Part shown: positions 1 to 47,278 of the stretch, piece by piece
How positions within the stretch are numbered: the first letter of the stretch is position 1
Layout of the letters: every line of letters begins with the position of its first letter
Notes under the pieces: model-generated
What the model saw: only the letters and a program-made list of their open reading frames with translations
Databases searched by the model: none
Told to the model about the DNA's origin: nothing
Assembly: GCF_958295425.1 (NCBI RefSeq)
Contig: NC_081138.1
Location: 21,185,886-21,249,885 of the forward strand
Length of the DNA: 64,000 bases
From: Solea solea
Taxonomy: Eukaryota > Chordata > Actinopteri > Pleuronectiformes > Soleidae
Direction: 5' to 3'
Translations under genes and position numbers: made by a program

Positions 1-1190
1 TTATTTTGCACTTCAAGCCATTTTGACCTTTCTCAAAGGAGCTTGTGATGCAGGGAGGCAGGGGGAGACGGAAGGTCGGTCCGTTGATTCCTAAACGATC
101 CCCTGAAGCCAGTCTGCTCTTGAGGCTCTATGGGCTGAACGAGAGCACATTCAGGTCTTATAGGATATGATGACACTTCACTGTGTCTTTATGTGGAAGT
201 ACTGTCTTCCAGGACACACAGCACTCCAAAAAAAACTGAGACAACAAGGTGCCAACAAAGTGAAACATAAATTTTGTGCACACACACATACACTGCATAG
301 TCTTTATCCTTACACCCTCTTACCTTTTTATGACATCAATATTATTTATTTTATTGTTTGTCCTTCCACCCTTCCTCCCTCTCCATATATTACCGTCCAT
401 GCATCAAAGCTGTGCACCCATAGAAGCCAGATTTTATTATTTATTATATTATTTTACACCTCTATATCGTCTTGGCCTGTTTTCTGCCCATGTTATTGTT
501 TCTTACCGCTCCTCTCAAAAAACTGTACAATGTTTACAATCGTTGCACTTACCCTCACCTGTCTTGTAACCACTAAATTCCACAATAAAAAGGGTTTATT
601 ATTTGGGATGAAATGTGTTTTACAAATAAATTTGCCTTGCTTTTGACCTTTTAAACTCAATAAATAAATAAAGCAAGTAATGAAGACCGATATAAAACGT
701 AGACGGAGCAGGTGGAGCTCTGAGAATCATTCCACTTATGATGTCATGAATAGGACATGAGAAAAGAATCTGAAGGCACTATAAATGCTGCCATGCTAAG
801 GTTTGGTAAAGTAGAATGATGTTACCATGTACACCGTCTCGTTCACAGTATTAGGATGCAAACATCGATATAGTTTTTGTGATGTCATGCATTGGTTTGT
901 GAATTCTCTCTTTGAGCTTCCACTTAAACGTTTTGTCCAACACCATCTTGTTTATTTTGCATGAACAGAGATCTTTGCTGATGGACATTATTCAGACGAA
1001 TACACGCGTGAAAAGTCTGATTCACTGACTTTTACATCGATTACTCAGTGTGGATTCTCCTGTCGTTTTATCTGGACACGGAGATGGCGTCACTAAGATA
1101 GGAATCACACACACACACACAGCCACAGAGCAAAGAGTATGTCAGAGTAAATTGACACTTGAAACTATGTCATCCATCTCGTCTGCACTA

Positions 1191-1222
1191 CCCCCCCCCC
1201 CCACACACACACACACACACAC
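1191..1222. repeat. C-run plus (CA)n microsatellite
   Basis: Twelve consecutive C are followed directly by about ten AC units. This is a simple repeat with no coding meaning. Confidence 0.95.
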
Positions 1223-2924
1223 CTCATTGACCCTGACAGCCTGAAATATGCTGCCACTAATTAGAATAATTAATTGCAAATAGGAAATCAATGTATCTGA
1301 ATTAAACATGTGTGTTTTTGTGTTGTGTTGGGTGTGTGTACGTCACACACACAACCATACTCATACACACATAGTGTCCTTTGCTATCTGCGACTTTCAT
1401 CGCCTTGTGTTGGAGGTTAAAAACAAACAGCGACTGTTTTTCTTCTTCTGGATTGCTCAGTTGTTTGTCAGAGCCGTGCTCGCCGCTGTCTGAGGCCGCG
1501 CTGATGGAAACAGTTTTGCTCACACCGGCGTTGTGGCCGTGAATAAAGTGGTATAAAACATGGAAGCTAGGGAATCTGAAAGAAGTGCATAGTTTGAGTG
1601 TGAGTTTCTGTGATTTAAAGGAATAATGAGCAGGTTTTTTTCTCATGGAAATATAACTGTATTGTTTTACCGCATGATAATGACTCGGCTATATTCTGCT
1701 GCATCAGAACTTATTGTCTCTGTTTGCGTGGAAGCAACGGCAGCCATTTGTTTGGAATAAATTTAAATGAAATGTTTTTAATAATAGATAAAGTTAACCC
1801 AGCGCAGCAGGCAATGCAAAACACCAGAGACCACGATGGTGTCGTCAAAGTCACGAAAACCGTTTGTCTGTGTGTACGAGTGTGTGCGTAGATTTGTATT
1901 TGTCATGTTTTCCTTTCAAAAGATGAATAATGTAAAAGCCACGTTGGTTTTAACTATGAACTGTTAATCAATTAGTTATATTGAAACTCTAAAGAACAGC
2001 TATTAGTATTAAAAATAATGTTTGGGTTGCCAAGCTGTGAGGTTTATCCTCCTTCTCAGTGACATTACATATGCAGGACTGTAAAGGCTCAGTGTGTGTA
2101 GTTTAAATAAAAGTTTGTAGGCATCAATGTAGAATGCACCTCATTATTCTCCGGGCTTCTTTTGTTTCACACGTCTGTGGTTATAAATGATGTGTTGTTT
2201 TGCTCCAGATTCTCTGGATTCTTCATCAAAACAGAAATCTGATCCAAATGATTTGATATAATGAGATTTTAATGATAAGAAAAACTCACTTTGATACACA
2301 AAATGTGAAGAGCAGGTACAGTGTGTGGTCAGTTGGTGCGTGTGAGGAATCACACTGATACTTATACTTTTCCCACAAAAGTTGATCCGTCATGCATTAT
2401 TCAATAATTTATTAAGCATTAATAAAGCCATTAGTTGGAACTTGTTTTTAAAGAAGTGGTTCGAATAATTAAAGTAGTTTTTTAAGGAAGTGCCAAGAAC
2501 AAAAAAGTTAAAGTGTGGCTGCTGCTCTGTTTTTCGACCGCCCGTCCCTCAGCTCCACTTATTGGCAGGTTGCTTCTTGTCGCTCCTGTCCAATCAGGCT
2601 GCTCGTCGATCACTCTCTCACTGGCAGCGCCGTTAATTTCCTCATCACTTTAGAGCTGATGTGTCCAAGTCCGTCTCAATCTGAGTTTGCGAATTGATTA
2701 GTTAGGTCTCTTTGCAGCTCTGAAGTGTGGACGTGTTCCTGAAATCACCCGGAGGTGCCGTATGTGAGAACACAAATGTTTTGCAAACGGCACTCTAGAC
2801 ATTCTCCGGAACTTTTCCTTTCAGCTCCCTAGTCCAATTTTAGGATAATGTGAACGTGAGAGCACAGCAGGAAAACCTCATAGCGTAAATGAAGGCATCT
2901 GGCCCAGACAATCCCCTGCTGTGT

Positions 2925-3162
2925 TGTGGGGGTAGAGTGAGTTGTGTTTAAACTCAAAAGGTTGTGTGTTCGGTTCCCGGCTCTGCTGATGTGTCCTTGG
3001 TCAAGTTGGTCCTGACGGCTATGTTGGCAGCGTATGAATGAGTATAGGAGATGAATGATAGGCTGCACATAGATGTGCTTTATGAAAGTGTACAAAACTG
3101 TAACTGTAAAGCATCCTTTAGTGGTCATCACGACTAGAAAAGTGCTTTATAAATACAGACCT
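2925..3162 (+). mobile_element. Degenerate tRNA-headed SINE-type repeat
   Basis: The head contains a tRNA B-box-like segment around 2968-2980 (GTTCGGTTCC). The tail ends in the phrase AAAGTGCTTTATAAATACAG, which I know from a very common teleost dispersed repeat. A second copy lies in reverse orientation at 55.4-55.6 kb. Boundaries are approximate and no target duplication was identified. Confidence 0.55.
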
Positions 3163-4864
3163 TATGAATTTGAACAGCAAACTATCTAGAACTAATTTTC
3201 TAGACATTTGCCCCAAGTTCATGTCTCAAAACACCGAAAGTGGTATCTGCACCGTGTTCAGACAAAACACTTCTTCATCCACATCTGTAAATCTGATTGA
3301 GCTGGAAATCAACACACAGTTTGGAGCTGCAGCTAATTTATTTCCTCTGTTTGTGAACCAACACTTCAGACAGTTAGTCACACACTCATCACTGTCACCG
3401 AACTGACTGTTAAACACAAGCAGCTTTGATTAATGAACAACACTTCGTGCTGATGTCAGCGGTTGGTCACATGTTTTAATATTAATTTAATGCTTAAGAG
3501 GTTTTTGTGTTTTTTCAACCCCAGCAGATTTGATCATTATTCTCCATGTTTTTCCTCCTCTCTCATGCTACATCCCACATTTTTATTTCAAAATACATCA
3601 CTATTGCTACGGTTGCACCCCGGCGTCCACACTGCCCCAGAGTTTTGGAGCCCCTAAAACAGATCAAGCGTGGGAACTTTGTTGGCCACAGTTTTAGAGC
3701 TACATTGGACGGGTGGGAAAAAGAAATGTTTAGAACCGATAACACAGTTATCCACAGTCGCTTCCTTATGTGGCTCATATCAGTCACAACTCCCCGATAA
3801 GGTGTAAAAGCTTTTCACATTTAGCTACATTCATGCAACTGACTAATATGGCATTTTTGTTCACAGCTGTTTGTTCAGTTATTGGCGAGAAAAACCAATC
3901 AGGATGTTATTTGTTTCTGCCTCTCCAGACAAAACTGCAGCCCTGGGCTTCTCAAACAAAAAGGGAGACAGCAGCATTTTCAAACTTTTCAAAACTGTTT
4001 TCAGGGCTCTAAAATGCTCGGGTAGGTTAAACGACGGGTGCATCTGAAGCAGAATGTTTGCGTTTTCAAATGAAAACTGAGTCTTGTGGATGTAGTCTTA
4101 CTTCCAGTTTCAGGTTTGAAGGGAAGCATCCCCTGCTTTATTGTCGATTTGACTCAAATTCACAAATGGACATCATTCTGATGTTAGAACAGAAGCTGAA
4201 ACGACACTGATACCATTAACTTCTCAGAAATTACAAATTTGGTGAGAACTAAGATCATTTTCTTATAAACTTAAATCCAAACCACTGGAGTCACCCCCTG
4301 GTAGACAATTGAAGAGAAACCAGGTTTCAGCCACTTCCACACAAGCATAGCATTTGCTTGTGTCATAAAACCTTAAGATTTTGTTACAAACAAGTGGAGA
4401 CAAGACACACACCCAGCATTTTAAGTAGATTTTAAGTAGTAGCTTTTGATTTTATGATAATATAAATCAGCCATGCAAATGGTGCGTGTGTGTGTGTGTG
4501 TCGTAAAACAGGAAATGTTCATATGCGTGCCATAATCTCATCGTGTTCCTCTAACACCGTAGCAAAGTTTCTTTGTCTCTGATGTTTTTTTAATGCTCCT
4601 CTATCACAGTATGTTACAGCATCATTGTGCTGCCTTGGCGACTTCTAGCTGCTCCGCTCTAATAAGTTAAAGGCAATGAAGCAGCTGCAAAATAATAGAA
4701 ATATACAACATCATCAGCGGCGAGTAGCGGTAATGAGATTTTTTTTTTGAAAGTGGTTATTGTCAATACTTCTGTTTGTAACAATGTGTGAAATGAGGAT
4801 GTGAATCATGAGCAGAATCTGCAGCTTGACTGAGTTTTATAGTTCCAGCTCAGTGTTTATCAGA

Positions 4865-4867
<3 letters not shown>

Positions 4868-4898
<31 letters not shown>
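4868..4898. repeat. (CA)n microsatellite
   Basis: About 15 AC units. The flank from 4899 to 5088 (a segment on 'accttaaccagttg' followed by 'gagacccactggtcctgac') resembles a dispersed fish repeat that usually sits between two CA/GT tracts. Confidence 0.9.
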
Positions 4899-4901
<3 letters not shown>

Positions 4902-5088
4902 TACGCACGTGCACACGCATGTTTGCACAGCTATTCTTTTTAGGACACTGAATTGACTTCTATTCATTTATCTTGTCTCTAACCTTTACCTTAACCAGTT
5001 GCTGTCCAGCCTCGTTCCAAGTGAGACCCACTGGTCCTGACTGAGCGTTTATACCAGAAAATGTCCTAAATAGATAATAAAAATAAGT

Positions 5089-5149
5089 TTGTGTGTGTGT
5101 ATACATACATATATATATATACACACACACACATATATATGTGTATATA

Positions 5150-5181
<32 letters not shown>

Positions 5182-5223
5182 CATACACATATATATGTGT
5201 ATGTATGTATGTATATATATATG

Positions 5224-5259
<36 letters not shown>

Positions 5260-5379
5260 CACACACACACATATATGTGTATATATATATATATGTATGT
5301 ATATATATATATATATACATACATATATACACATACATACATACACATATATATGTGTATGTATGTATGTGTATATATG

Positions 5380-5415
<36 letters not shown>

Positions 5416-5445
5416 CACACACACACATATATGTGTATATATATG

Positions 5446-5491
<46 letters not shown>
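5089..5491. repeat. Composite TA/TG/CA microsatellite with internal duplication
   Basis: About 400 bp consist almost only of alternating purine-pyrimidine steps (TG, TA, CA, TATG blocks). The block starting at 5181 recurs at 5339, an offset of about 158 bp, so the array has a higher-order duplication. The long open frames on both strands here encode only Tyr-Ile-His-Thr-Cys-Val low-complexity strings and are not genes. Confidence 0.95.
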
Positions 5492-5492
<1 letters not shown>

Positions 5493-8400
5493 CAAACCAT
5501 TATGAAATAAGAGGCTCCCTCCACCAGAAACCAAACCTTCTGCATTATTTCAAATTTAACTTTTAAAGAGAGACTCAACTACAGACAGTCAGGAGCTCTT
5601 CTGCCACAGTTTATTGCTCTGCCGTTAATTTAGTGCAAAAAGTTCTGCTCACTGCCAGTGAGCTGCTCCTGATCAAAGTCATTAGTCACTCGATTTGGAC
5701 TCTTTGCTGCTGAATAATTGAGGCTGTGAGAGGATAAAGGATTTGACTCACTAGTTAAGAAAAATAAAGAGACGAGGACGAGGAGCGAGAAGAGATAGAG
5801 AAAGAGAGCGAGAGACAAGGGAGAGAACAAAAGGAGACACGGAAGGAGACAAGTAAATTAAAGAGTGATTGAGAGGGAGAAAGTGTGATGCATGCTCACG
5901 GCTCTGTCCACCACACAACATATGAGAAACGGCAACAATGTATCTGTGAGACGGCGTCCATGTGTGAAAAGAAATGCTCCTTTCTCCACCTCCTCTGAAT
6001 TCGCTGCCACCTCCAATGTGTCAATTGTCAGCGGCACCCACTTTCTTCAAGGTGCCCCTTGATCCCTCGACTTCTCCACTGACCTTTTGCCACACGCTCT
6101 CCTTTTTGTTTTTGTCCCGGTACGTATAGCAACTTGTGTCGTAGAGCTCCTGGTGTCCACACACAGAAAAAAATAAGTTTCTCCTCCATTTTGAGCGGAG
6201 TGAGGCTGTCTGGCGAGTATGTGACATCATGCGGAGAATCTCAACGCTGATTGGTCATCGTGTCGCCAAAGTTGAAACTTCTCAACTCGAGCGTACAAGC
6301 GGTTGTGGCGTCGTTTGCACAATTGGCGCAAAATCCAGATCTACTCGCATCTGCGTTGTGCCACGCGAACACACAGAAACAGCAACAGCAACACCAAGAG
6401 AGGAGAACCTCTGTGCTGATTGGCTTTCACAACATTACATCACTTTTATAGTTTTGTAATATTTCAATTGAAGTGTCTGAAACTAACCTTTTTGTTTTCC
6501 TGCCTCTTTGCATTAACTTTATTTAATCTGAAAGTGCTGAAAAAACCGTGTGGCATTTGATGTGAACGCACCATCAGAAATGTCACTGTCAGAAAAGCTA
6601 CAGAATATACCATCCTTCCATCAGCCCTTGGGTCAAAACCTTTCCCCAAAACACAGGCACTCATTGTCTGTGATGGAACAGTGGATTTTGGCTGCACATT
6701 CTTTGCCATTTACCTTTGACCTGCTCACTAACTTCTGGTTGTCGGCCATGTGGCTGTGTGCCTCTTTGAATTGTGAAAACTGTCAGCACTCGGCCTCTGG
6801 GTGTGTGGGGTGAAGCTCAGCCCAAAGTTCTGAAATTCGGAAAGTTCAAAAATGAACATTAAATGTCCTTCTTTTATTCTTGTAGCAGTAATTAACCATG
6901 TATGTGTACAAAAGATGGGAAACGTGATAGAAAACCAACCCCACAATCATCCATTAGTACTGTATATGCTGTCAGACAACTACAGAAACCGTAATAATCC
7001 ATTTGTTTATTCTAATTTCACATTGTTATGTTATCATAATGCTAATTCGGGGAATTTTCTCGCTGTGTCAGCATGACAACCTGACCAACGTGGCATCCCG
7101 CATCCATCACGCCGCATGTCACCTCAGCAGGCTGTACTTTGACGTGTTTTTGTCTCATCGGGAAAAATGAGTGGGACGTTTAAAATAAACTGCTTTGTGT
7201 TAGCTGTGTCTCTTCTGGATCACTGCGCTCGGGCTGGGTTTAAAAGCGACATCACACCCTCCTCTTGGCTGCCTCCCATTCACTCCTCCAGTCGGCCTCC
7301 AGAAATGTTTTGTTCTGTCTGTCGTTACAGCAGGACGGATATAAGGAAACGAGGTGAAGACTGTACACTTACTGTCCACGTCAAGAGAAGCTCAGTAGGT
7401 TAAAGAACGAGTAAAGGAAGTGTTCGATTTAATCATTTTATTCAAATCTATCTTCATTCGCCGCCATCTCCGTGCAAGACCACTGTGACCATTTTCCTCT
7501 CTCTCTCTCTCTCGCCGTAATAAGAAAACCCACTGAAGCTTTTAATGTCACAGTATTATTTACGGAGCATGTGATTGAAATATTTCTTGAGTAATATTTC
7601 TGTGATTATAGTTGACCATACAGCATGTGCAGGGTCAGCAATGAGGAAGAAATGTCAGGTAGACAAAGAGGTCTGTGTTAATCAGAGTTTTGATTAACGG
7701 GAGGGTTCATAGTCTCCCTCCTCGGCTGTGTTTGTGCCTGTGTGGCTTCTGCACATTTCAGGTGACGGGAGTGCACAGCACAGTCAGCTGCACGTTTCAC
7801 ACCGACCACAAACTCTGGGATTATGTAATGTCCAGATATTTAAGTCCAGACGTTATCCGGAGTTTGCTGTTCACGTATGATAATGATAATCACCCTTTCA
7901 CTGACATCAGGACCCACAGCACCTCAGAATCTTTGACCGTTGTGATTTCAGAATTGCCACTTCTGCCCCTCAGTATGATAAATGCTATTTGCTATTTAAG
8001 AGACTTAACAATATGGCAGATTTGAATCCTTGCCGCTGATTGATCAGTAATAGCTGTGGAAAAGGGAGTTGCCGCGATATTGATGGTTTCATCTCCCTGG
8101 GCCTCTGAGCCTCAAATCACACAAATCTGTGTGTATGTTTGTGATATGAATGTTCAATGGTAGCTGTGGTCGTCTCCATAAACACACATATGATGTTGGG
8201 GGTCACAGGTCACTGTGGCCTCCTCCCTTGTGCGTTTTGTTTTATTAAGAAATACTAACATTCAGATGGACCCAAAGTCACATACCCACATATATATTTC
8301 ACTTAATGCCAACCATACAAGCCCATGGGGGCAGTATTATGATCCAGGGTTGCTTCAGTTGGTCCAATCTAGTTTCAGCAACATGTTGCTAAAAAAAAAA

Positions 8401-8561
8401 AACCTCACAAACACATTCTAACATTATTTAAATACTGTGGACAAGCATGAACTGTACCCATATAACTGGTGGATGGAGGAGTACAACTGTGACATCACCT
8501 CACCATTCTCTCGTTTCTCAGGTGATAACAGGTGATAACACAGCTTTAAATCACACATTGA

Positions 8562-39260
<30,699 letters not shown>

Positions 39261-39612
39261 ACCCCGGGTCCCTCCCTCCCTCCTTCCTTGCTTCCTTACT
39301 TCCTCCTGATCGATGGAGCAGAACTCCCATTTCATGCAGAACCAGGGAACTGTGACGAAACAGCAAATGATCAGCGGTGATTTTTTTTGATTGGTGAGTG
39401 AAGACGGACATTCAGAGGATAGAGGACTGTGTGTGTGTGTGAGTGTCTGTGTACTTGTATTTATATCTTTGTGAGGAACAAAAACATTTAAAACAATATC
39501 TTTGTGGGGACATTTTGTCCGTGCACCACAACTTTAAAGGGCTTTTTCAGGGGTAAGACCTGGTTCTAGGGTTAGGGTTAGGCACTTAGTTGTGATGGTT
39601 AAGGTCAGGGTA

Positions 39613-39998
39613 AGGGGTCTGCAACCTATAGTATGAAAAGAGCCACTTTTGTCCCCTCTCCACTCAAATAAAATTAATCTGGAGCCACAAACTATATTTG
39701 ACCCATACAATTAAGATAATTACGTGTATGAATGAGAATTTACTAAAAGAAAACTTATGACATTTTATTTTGGTTTATGCCAGTGGAGAAAAAATAAAAC
39801 AGAATTATTTGACCTAGTCCTTCCATTGTTTCAACATCACATTTGATGTAGACATTGTTTGTGACGCACAGAATATTAAAACACTTTCATTTATTGCCTC
39901 GATCTCTAAAAAAAAAATTTAAATAAACATTGCTTTGAGGGTTTTTTTCAAAGCTAAGGGGAGACACTGGTTCTAGAGCCGAAGGTTGCAGACCCCTG
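39613..39998. mobile_element. hAT-like non-autonomous element inside megf11 3'UTR
   Basis: The left end AGGGGTCTGCAACCT and the right end AGGTTGCAGACCCCT are exact 15-bp inverted repeats. The interior is AT-rich with GAGCCAC near both ends. A related copy lies at 53,905-54,335. The flanks match the uninterrupted repeat at about 20,900, so the insertion split an older element. No clean target duplication was seen. Confidence 0.65.
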
Positions 39999-41034
39999 GC
40001 CTAGGGAATGCATAATGTCTATGATGTGTCTCACTAAGATATAAAAACAGTGTGTGTGTGTGTGTGTGATTTATCACTGTGTTATGTCAAACCAGATGGA
40101 GCATTTCTCGCGTCGTACTGTAAATTCACATAAGCAGAGGGAATGTGGAATATATACATATGCTGTATGCACACAGGCGTACCTACTGTACCTGTTGGTA
40201 TGCTAACAGGTAGAAGCTACCCATTGTCATCCATTTTGACTCAAACTGGTCAGACAATGTAAAGAAAAGCAAGGGAAAAAAAAGAGAAAAAAAACAGTTT
40301 CTCAAAAGTATTTCATCAGACTTTTCTAAAAGCTGAGCACTGACCGTTTTAAACGATGCTCTGTGACTCGCATACACAGAAACGTGCAGTCGCTCAGATT
40401 CACGCAACTTCGTATATTTCTAAATATTTTTAAACATTGTTATTTCCTGTTTACATATTTAAAAAGGTCCCGCAGCGGAGGATCGATATTTTCTCTTTTT
40501 GTATGTACTGTAGACAAAGTGGTGTATTATTGTGATTCTCTTTTGTTGTGGGCGAGCTTACTTCAAATGCATGCCAAAGGTTATTCGAGATATAATATTT
40601 AATTAACCAGAAAAAGACCCTCGGAATGACTTTCTCAGCACGGGTGTCATCACTGCAGCGAGGTCAGAGGTGAATGCTCGACCGATGGCGACACAGAAGG
40701 CCATTGCAGATACAAACGCGTCTCTGTTATTACATCTATTTATTCCATTCAAAATGAATGAAGTTATAACACAGAAAATCCTGCTCCTGCCACTTATATT
40801 GATAACTTAATCTAGCAATAATCAATAATAACAGGACATTTTGACAATCAGACTTAAACAGCTTTGTTTTCCCAAGTTTGTTTCTTTACTATTCTTCCCT
40901 CTTTACTTTTTTTTTAAACTTTATCCTGTGTCTTATCTTCCTCTTTGGTCAACACTGTAGTTTCTGTTGATCTTTCATGTGATGCTTTTTTTAATTTATT
41001 TATTTATCTTGTCTGTTTCCAGCCTGTGACTCAA

Positions 41035-41040
41035 AATAAA
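41035..41040 (+). terminator. megf11: Candidate megf11 polyadenylation signal AATAAA
   Basis: AATAAA is followed 20-35 nt later by a GT/T-rich stretch (GGAGTGGTGTGTTTTCTC), the usual arrangement of a vertebrate cleavage site. Confidence 0.5.
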
Positions 41041-41658
41041 GTTGTCATAGCTCAGGGGAGTGGTGTGTTTTCTCATTACTCCACAGATGACGATGACAAC
41101 TTTGCGCCTGTATACGAATGTAAATAAATACACGTCACAACATATATGCAATGTTATCTGCCCAATGATAAGTCGTTAACTCAATGTTTCCAAATTTTCC
41201 CTGAAGTTCAATACATTTTTTGTTTTAGGTTGCAGAGAGCATGTTTAAAAAAAAAAAAAGGGAGCCTTGAACTCTTCCTTGAGGAACTCCGTAATCAATG
41301 CTGAGTGAATGTTAAAGAAAAATACAGAGATTAACAAAGTACGTTGTGCTCCATCTCCTTTGTTTATGTTTGATAATAAGCATTCATAATCTTTCAAGGC
41401 TGATGTAGCTGATTCCAATGGGGTGGACAAAATAATAGAAACAGCCATCAATATAATAAGTGAGTTTAAGAGAATGTTTTGTGACCTGAGGTTGAAGCCT
41501 GGCACATACAGTTGATTTCAATTGAATAACTTGAACAAACTTTTAAAATTAAAATGTCTTATTATTGCCACTTTATATAGGGACTCTCCTATGACTGTAC
41601 AGTCTACAGAGGAATCACTGCAACTACACTGATCAGACAAACACACAGCTGGTTTTAA

Positions 41659-41659
<1 letters not shown>

Positions 41660-41704
<45 letters not shown>

Positions 41705-41760
41705 TATACATATATATATATATATACACACATATCTACATATATATACACAGTAAAGGA
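41660..41760. repeat. TA/CA microsatellite
   Basis: Alternating TA with ACACATA interruptions. The Tyr/Ile-rich open frames on the minus strand are artefacts of it. Confidence 0.9.
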
Positions 41761-42442
41761 GTAAATTAACCATTTCCTTCCGTACAATTGGAAACTGATT
41801 CTTGAGACAATGTGTGCCATCATAAAGATTAATATGAAACACATCTGCCCACTTGACACAAAAAGCAACTTTTTTAAAATAATCTTCAAAAATAAAGATT
41901 TTTTTATAATAGTTGCTCACTAAACTAATTTAAATCCAGATTTACCATTGAACCCATATGTGTCACAACACAAAATAGTTACCTGTTTTAATGTTGCACC
42001 TGACCAAGTGTTGGTTAGCTGTTGTAACAATGTAATAACTCCAGAAAGATGTAAAGGTTTATGACTGGTGCGCTTTAATAAGATGAACTGATAACTTAAG
42101 ATATAGACATAAATTGTACAATTTATCAATCTGTACAAAACATAAAACCATTGGTAATGACCCCCCTCACATGGAACCCTCCAGATTCACTGACATGACA
42201 TATCACACACTGGAATTTACACTGGACTTACAGTCACTTTAAGAATAAAGTAAAAAAAAAAAAAAAATTAAACAATTTAAAAAAAGACACACACACACAC
42301 AGAACAACAAAGGAGCATGAAACAGGACCAGAGGAAAGCGAGTCTGGATGGGCTCGGCTGGCAGTGCCGTCTGTTCCAAGAAACGCCATTGCCACTGCCA
42401 GCCACGCTCACACACTCCGCCCTCAGCATCTTCGCACGCACG

Positions 42443-42474
<32 letters not shown>

Positions 42475-43911
42475 CACACACGGCTGCGTCCTGCGTCTTC
42501 TACAGAACAAGCTCCAGGGTTCAGTTAGTGGGTCGTTGATGAGAGGGGTGTTAACACATGACGGTCAGCTTGTTGAGCACATGTTAGCGAACCCCAGCTA
42601 ACCCATGGACAGTAATGCCAATGTTAGATACATAAGGCGATGCAACACGGAGTTGCAGTCATACAGAAAGCCATGCACTGGGTTGAAGTCAGAGGCAGCT
42701 CGGTGTTGGTAGGCTTCATGTGACGGGACAACGCGGCACTCTGTCTCCAGCAACAGACGGGTCACTGGTTAGTGGTTGAGGGGGTTAGTGGTTAAGGAGG
42801 AGGCAAGTATGACCTGGTCACAGGTGAATGAGGTGTGTGTTTTCTGACACAGATGAAGGAGGCACTGTGACCGGAATCGAATCAGAAGGAGGCTCATTCT
42901 CAAAAATGTCCTCGAAATCTTTTACTTCTCAGGAAACAGATTAACCTCGGCCTCTGCAGCGTTTAACATTTAACTGTTTTTTTGGTTCTAAACAGTTGCA
43001 CCATCTTTAAAACGCAGTTCATCTAACGTGACGTGAGGTGCAGATTCACTAAAATACATGTTACAAGGTTCAGTGCAACGTTTTTCGACACAACTTCATC
43101 CATTTCCCGTTTCCTCTGTGTTGCAACTACGTGTTTGGTTACATGCAGAGCTCAGTTTGCACGACTTACAGGAGACGGGTGATTATAACATTATTGGAAT
43201 ATGATGGGAATGTAAATGAAAGGATACCTTTGCTGTCTTTTTATTCCTTCATGAGCTATAAAGTGGGGACAAAAAAAATCCAAACAGCTTGTTTGTGCAT
43301 AGTTGTAGTTTAAAACAAATCAAACTGTTTTTCCTAAAGTCTGGTGGTCTACAACCACAACATGGCGCCACTTGGAGCGGGACAACATTAACATGAGTGG
43401 ACATGCAACGCAGCAGGGTGCCATGCAAAGCTGGTCCGAACCCAGCGACCGTTGTTGACACGGCGACCACAGGGTTTACAAGGCTGCGCACTGTGTACAC
43501 ACTCAACTGACGTTTCCATGGCGCAAACTTAAAACTCACAAAACATTTCACCGGCGTAATATTCACAGCAATCAGATGCAATTTTAACTACGAGAGCATG
43601 GACACACACATTTACGTTGTGCTCCATACATCCACATGGTTTCCAACAGTACATTGCACTAAAGAGGAGGGGGCAGGGCCTAAAATGACAGGATATATAT
43701 ATATATATATATAGGAAAAACACAGCAACCTTGATGTGCTTTAAATTCATATACAGCTGCAGTCGATATATGATACAAGACAGAGACAATAAAAAAGTGG
43801 AGAAGAAGAAGAAAAACTCATCACATTCATATATTAAGACGTTTGTGTCAGCGCTTCTACACTAATGAAATCTAACATGATATGAAATGCTCACTGCCTA
43901 CTGTCCTGCTG

Positions 43912-44170
43912 GGAGGGGGGGGGCACCCCACTCAGCGACTTCTTCTTATACTGGGATATATTCACCTAGGGCGGGGGGGGGCGGGGAGAAAGGGCAGGAG
44001 GGGGAGGCAGGTACAGGTGGGTGCAGAGGTGAGGTCACAGCTTTGAAGCCGTGAGTCGTCCCTCCCTCACCACACAGTACGCAAGGCAGTCTATTCTCTG
44101 AGGCGGAGGGGGGAGTGGAGTAGTGAGCCAGGAAATGGGGAGAGAGGGGGAGGGGAGGAGGAGGAGGAGG
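43912..44170 (-). other. rab11a: C/CT-rich rab11a 3'UTR segment (G-rich on plus strand)
   Basis: The plus strand carries G runs at 43,911-43,923, 43,969-43,986 and 43,997-44,006, then GAG/GGA repeats to about 44,175. In the rab11a transcript this becomes a C- and CU-rich tract beginning about 30 nt after the stop codon. The DNA strand has several G-quadruplex-compatible runs. Confidence 0.6.
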
Positions 44171-44203
44171 AGGGGAGTAGCAGCAGACCGGCGGTGGACG
44201 GGG

Positions 44204-47278
<3,075 letters not shown>

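Larger units (their letters stand above)
39261..41060 (+). other. megf11: megf11 3' untranslated region (inferred)
   Basis: From the stop codon to a consensus AATAAA at 41,035. It includes GT microsatellites near 39,428 and 40,051 and an inserted hAT-like element at 39,613-39,998. Upstream AATAAA matches (for example near 39,667) lie in the inserted repeat, so a shorter 3'UTR cannot be excluded. Confidence 0.5.
41061..44203. other. Convergent interval between megf11 and rab11a
   Basis: It holds a TA/CA repeat (41,660-41,760), CA tracts (42,286-42,300 and 42,440-42,482), a TA tract near 43,693 and a strongly G-rich plus strand from 43,912 to 44,170. At least the last kilobase is likely rab11a 3'UTR on the minus strand. 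A candidate minus-strand AATAAA is at 43,240-43,245. No protein-coding exon is seen. Confidence 0.5.

Noticed and set aside
4960..5578. Six overlapping open frames of 138-170 residues on both strands
   Set aside because: All translate TA/CA/TG microsatellite sequence into Tyr-Ile-His-Thr-Cys-Val strings. There is no family resemblance, and the frames are open on both strands at once.
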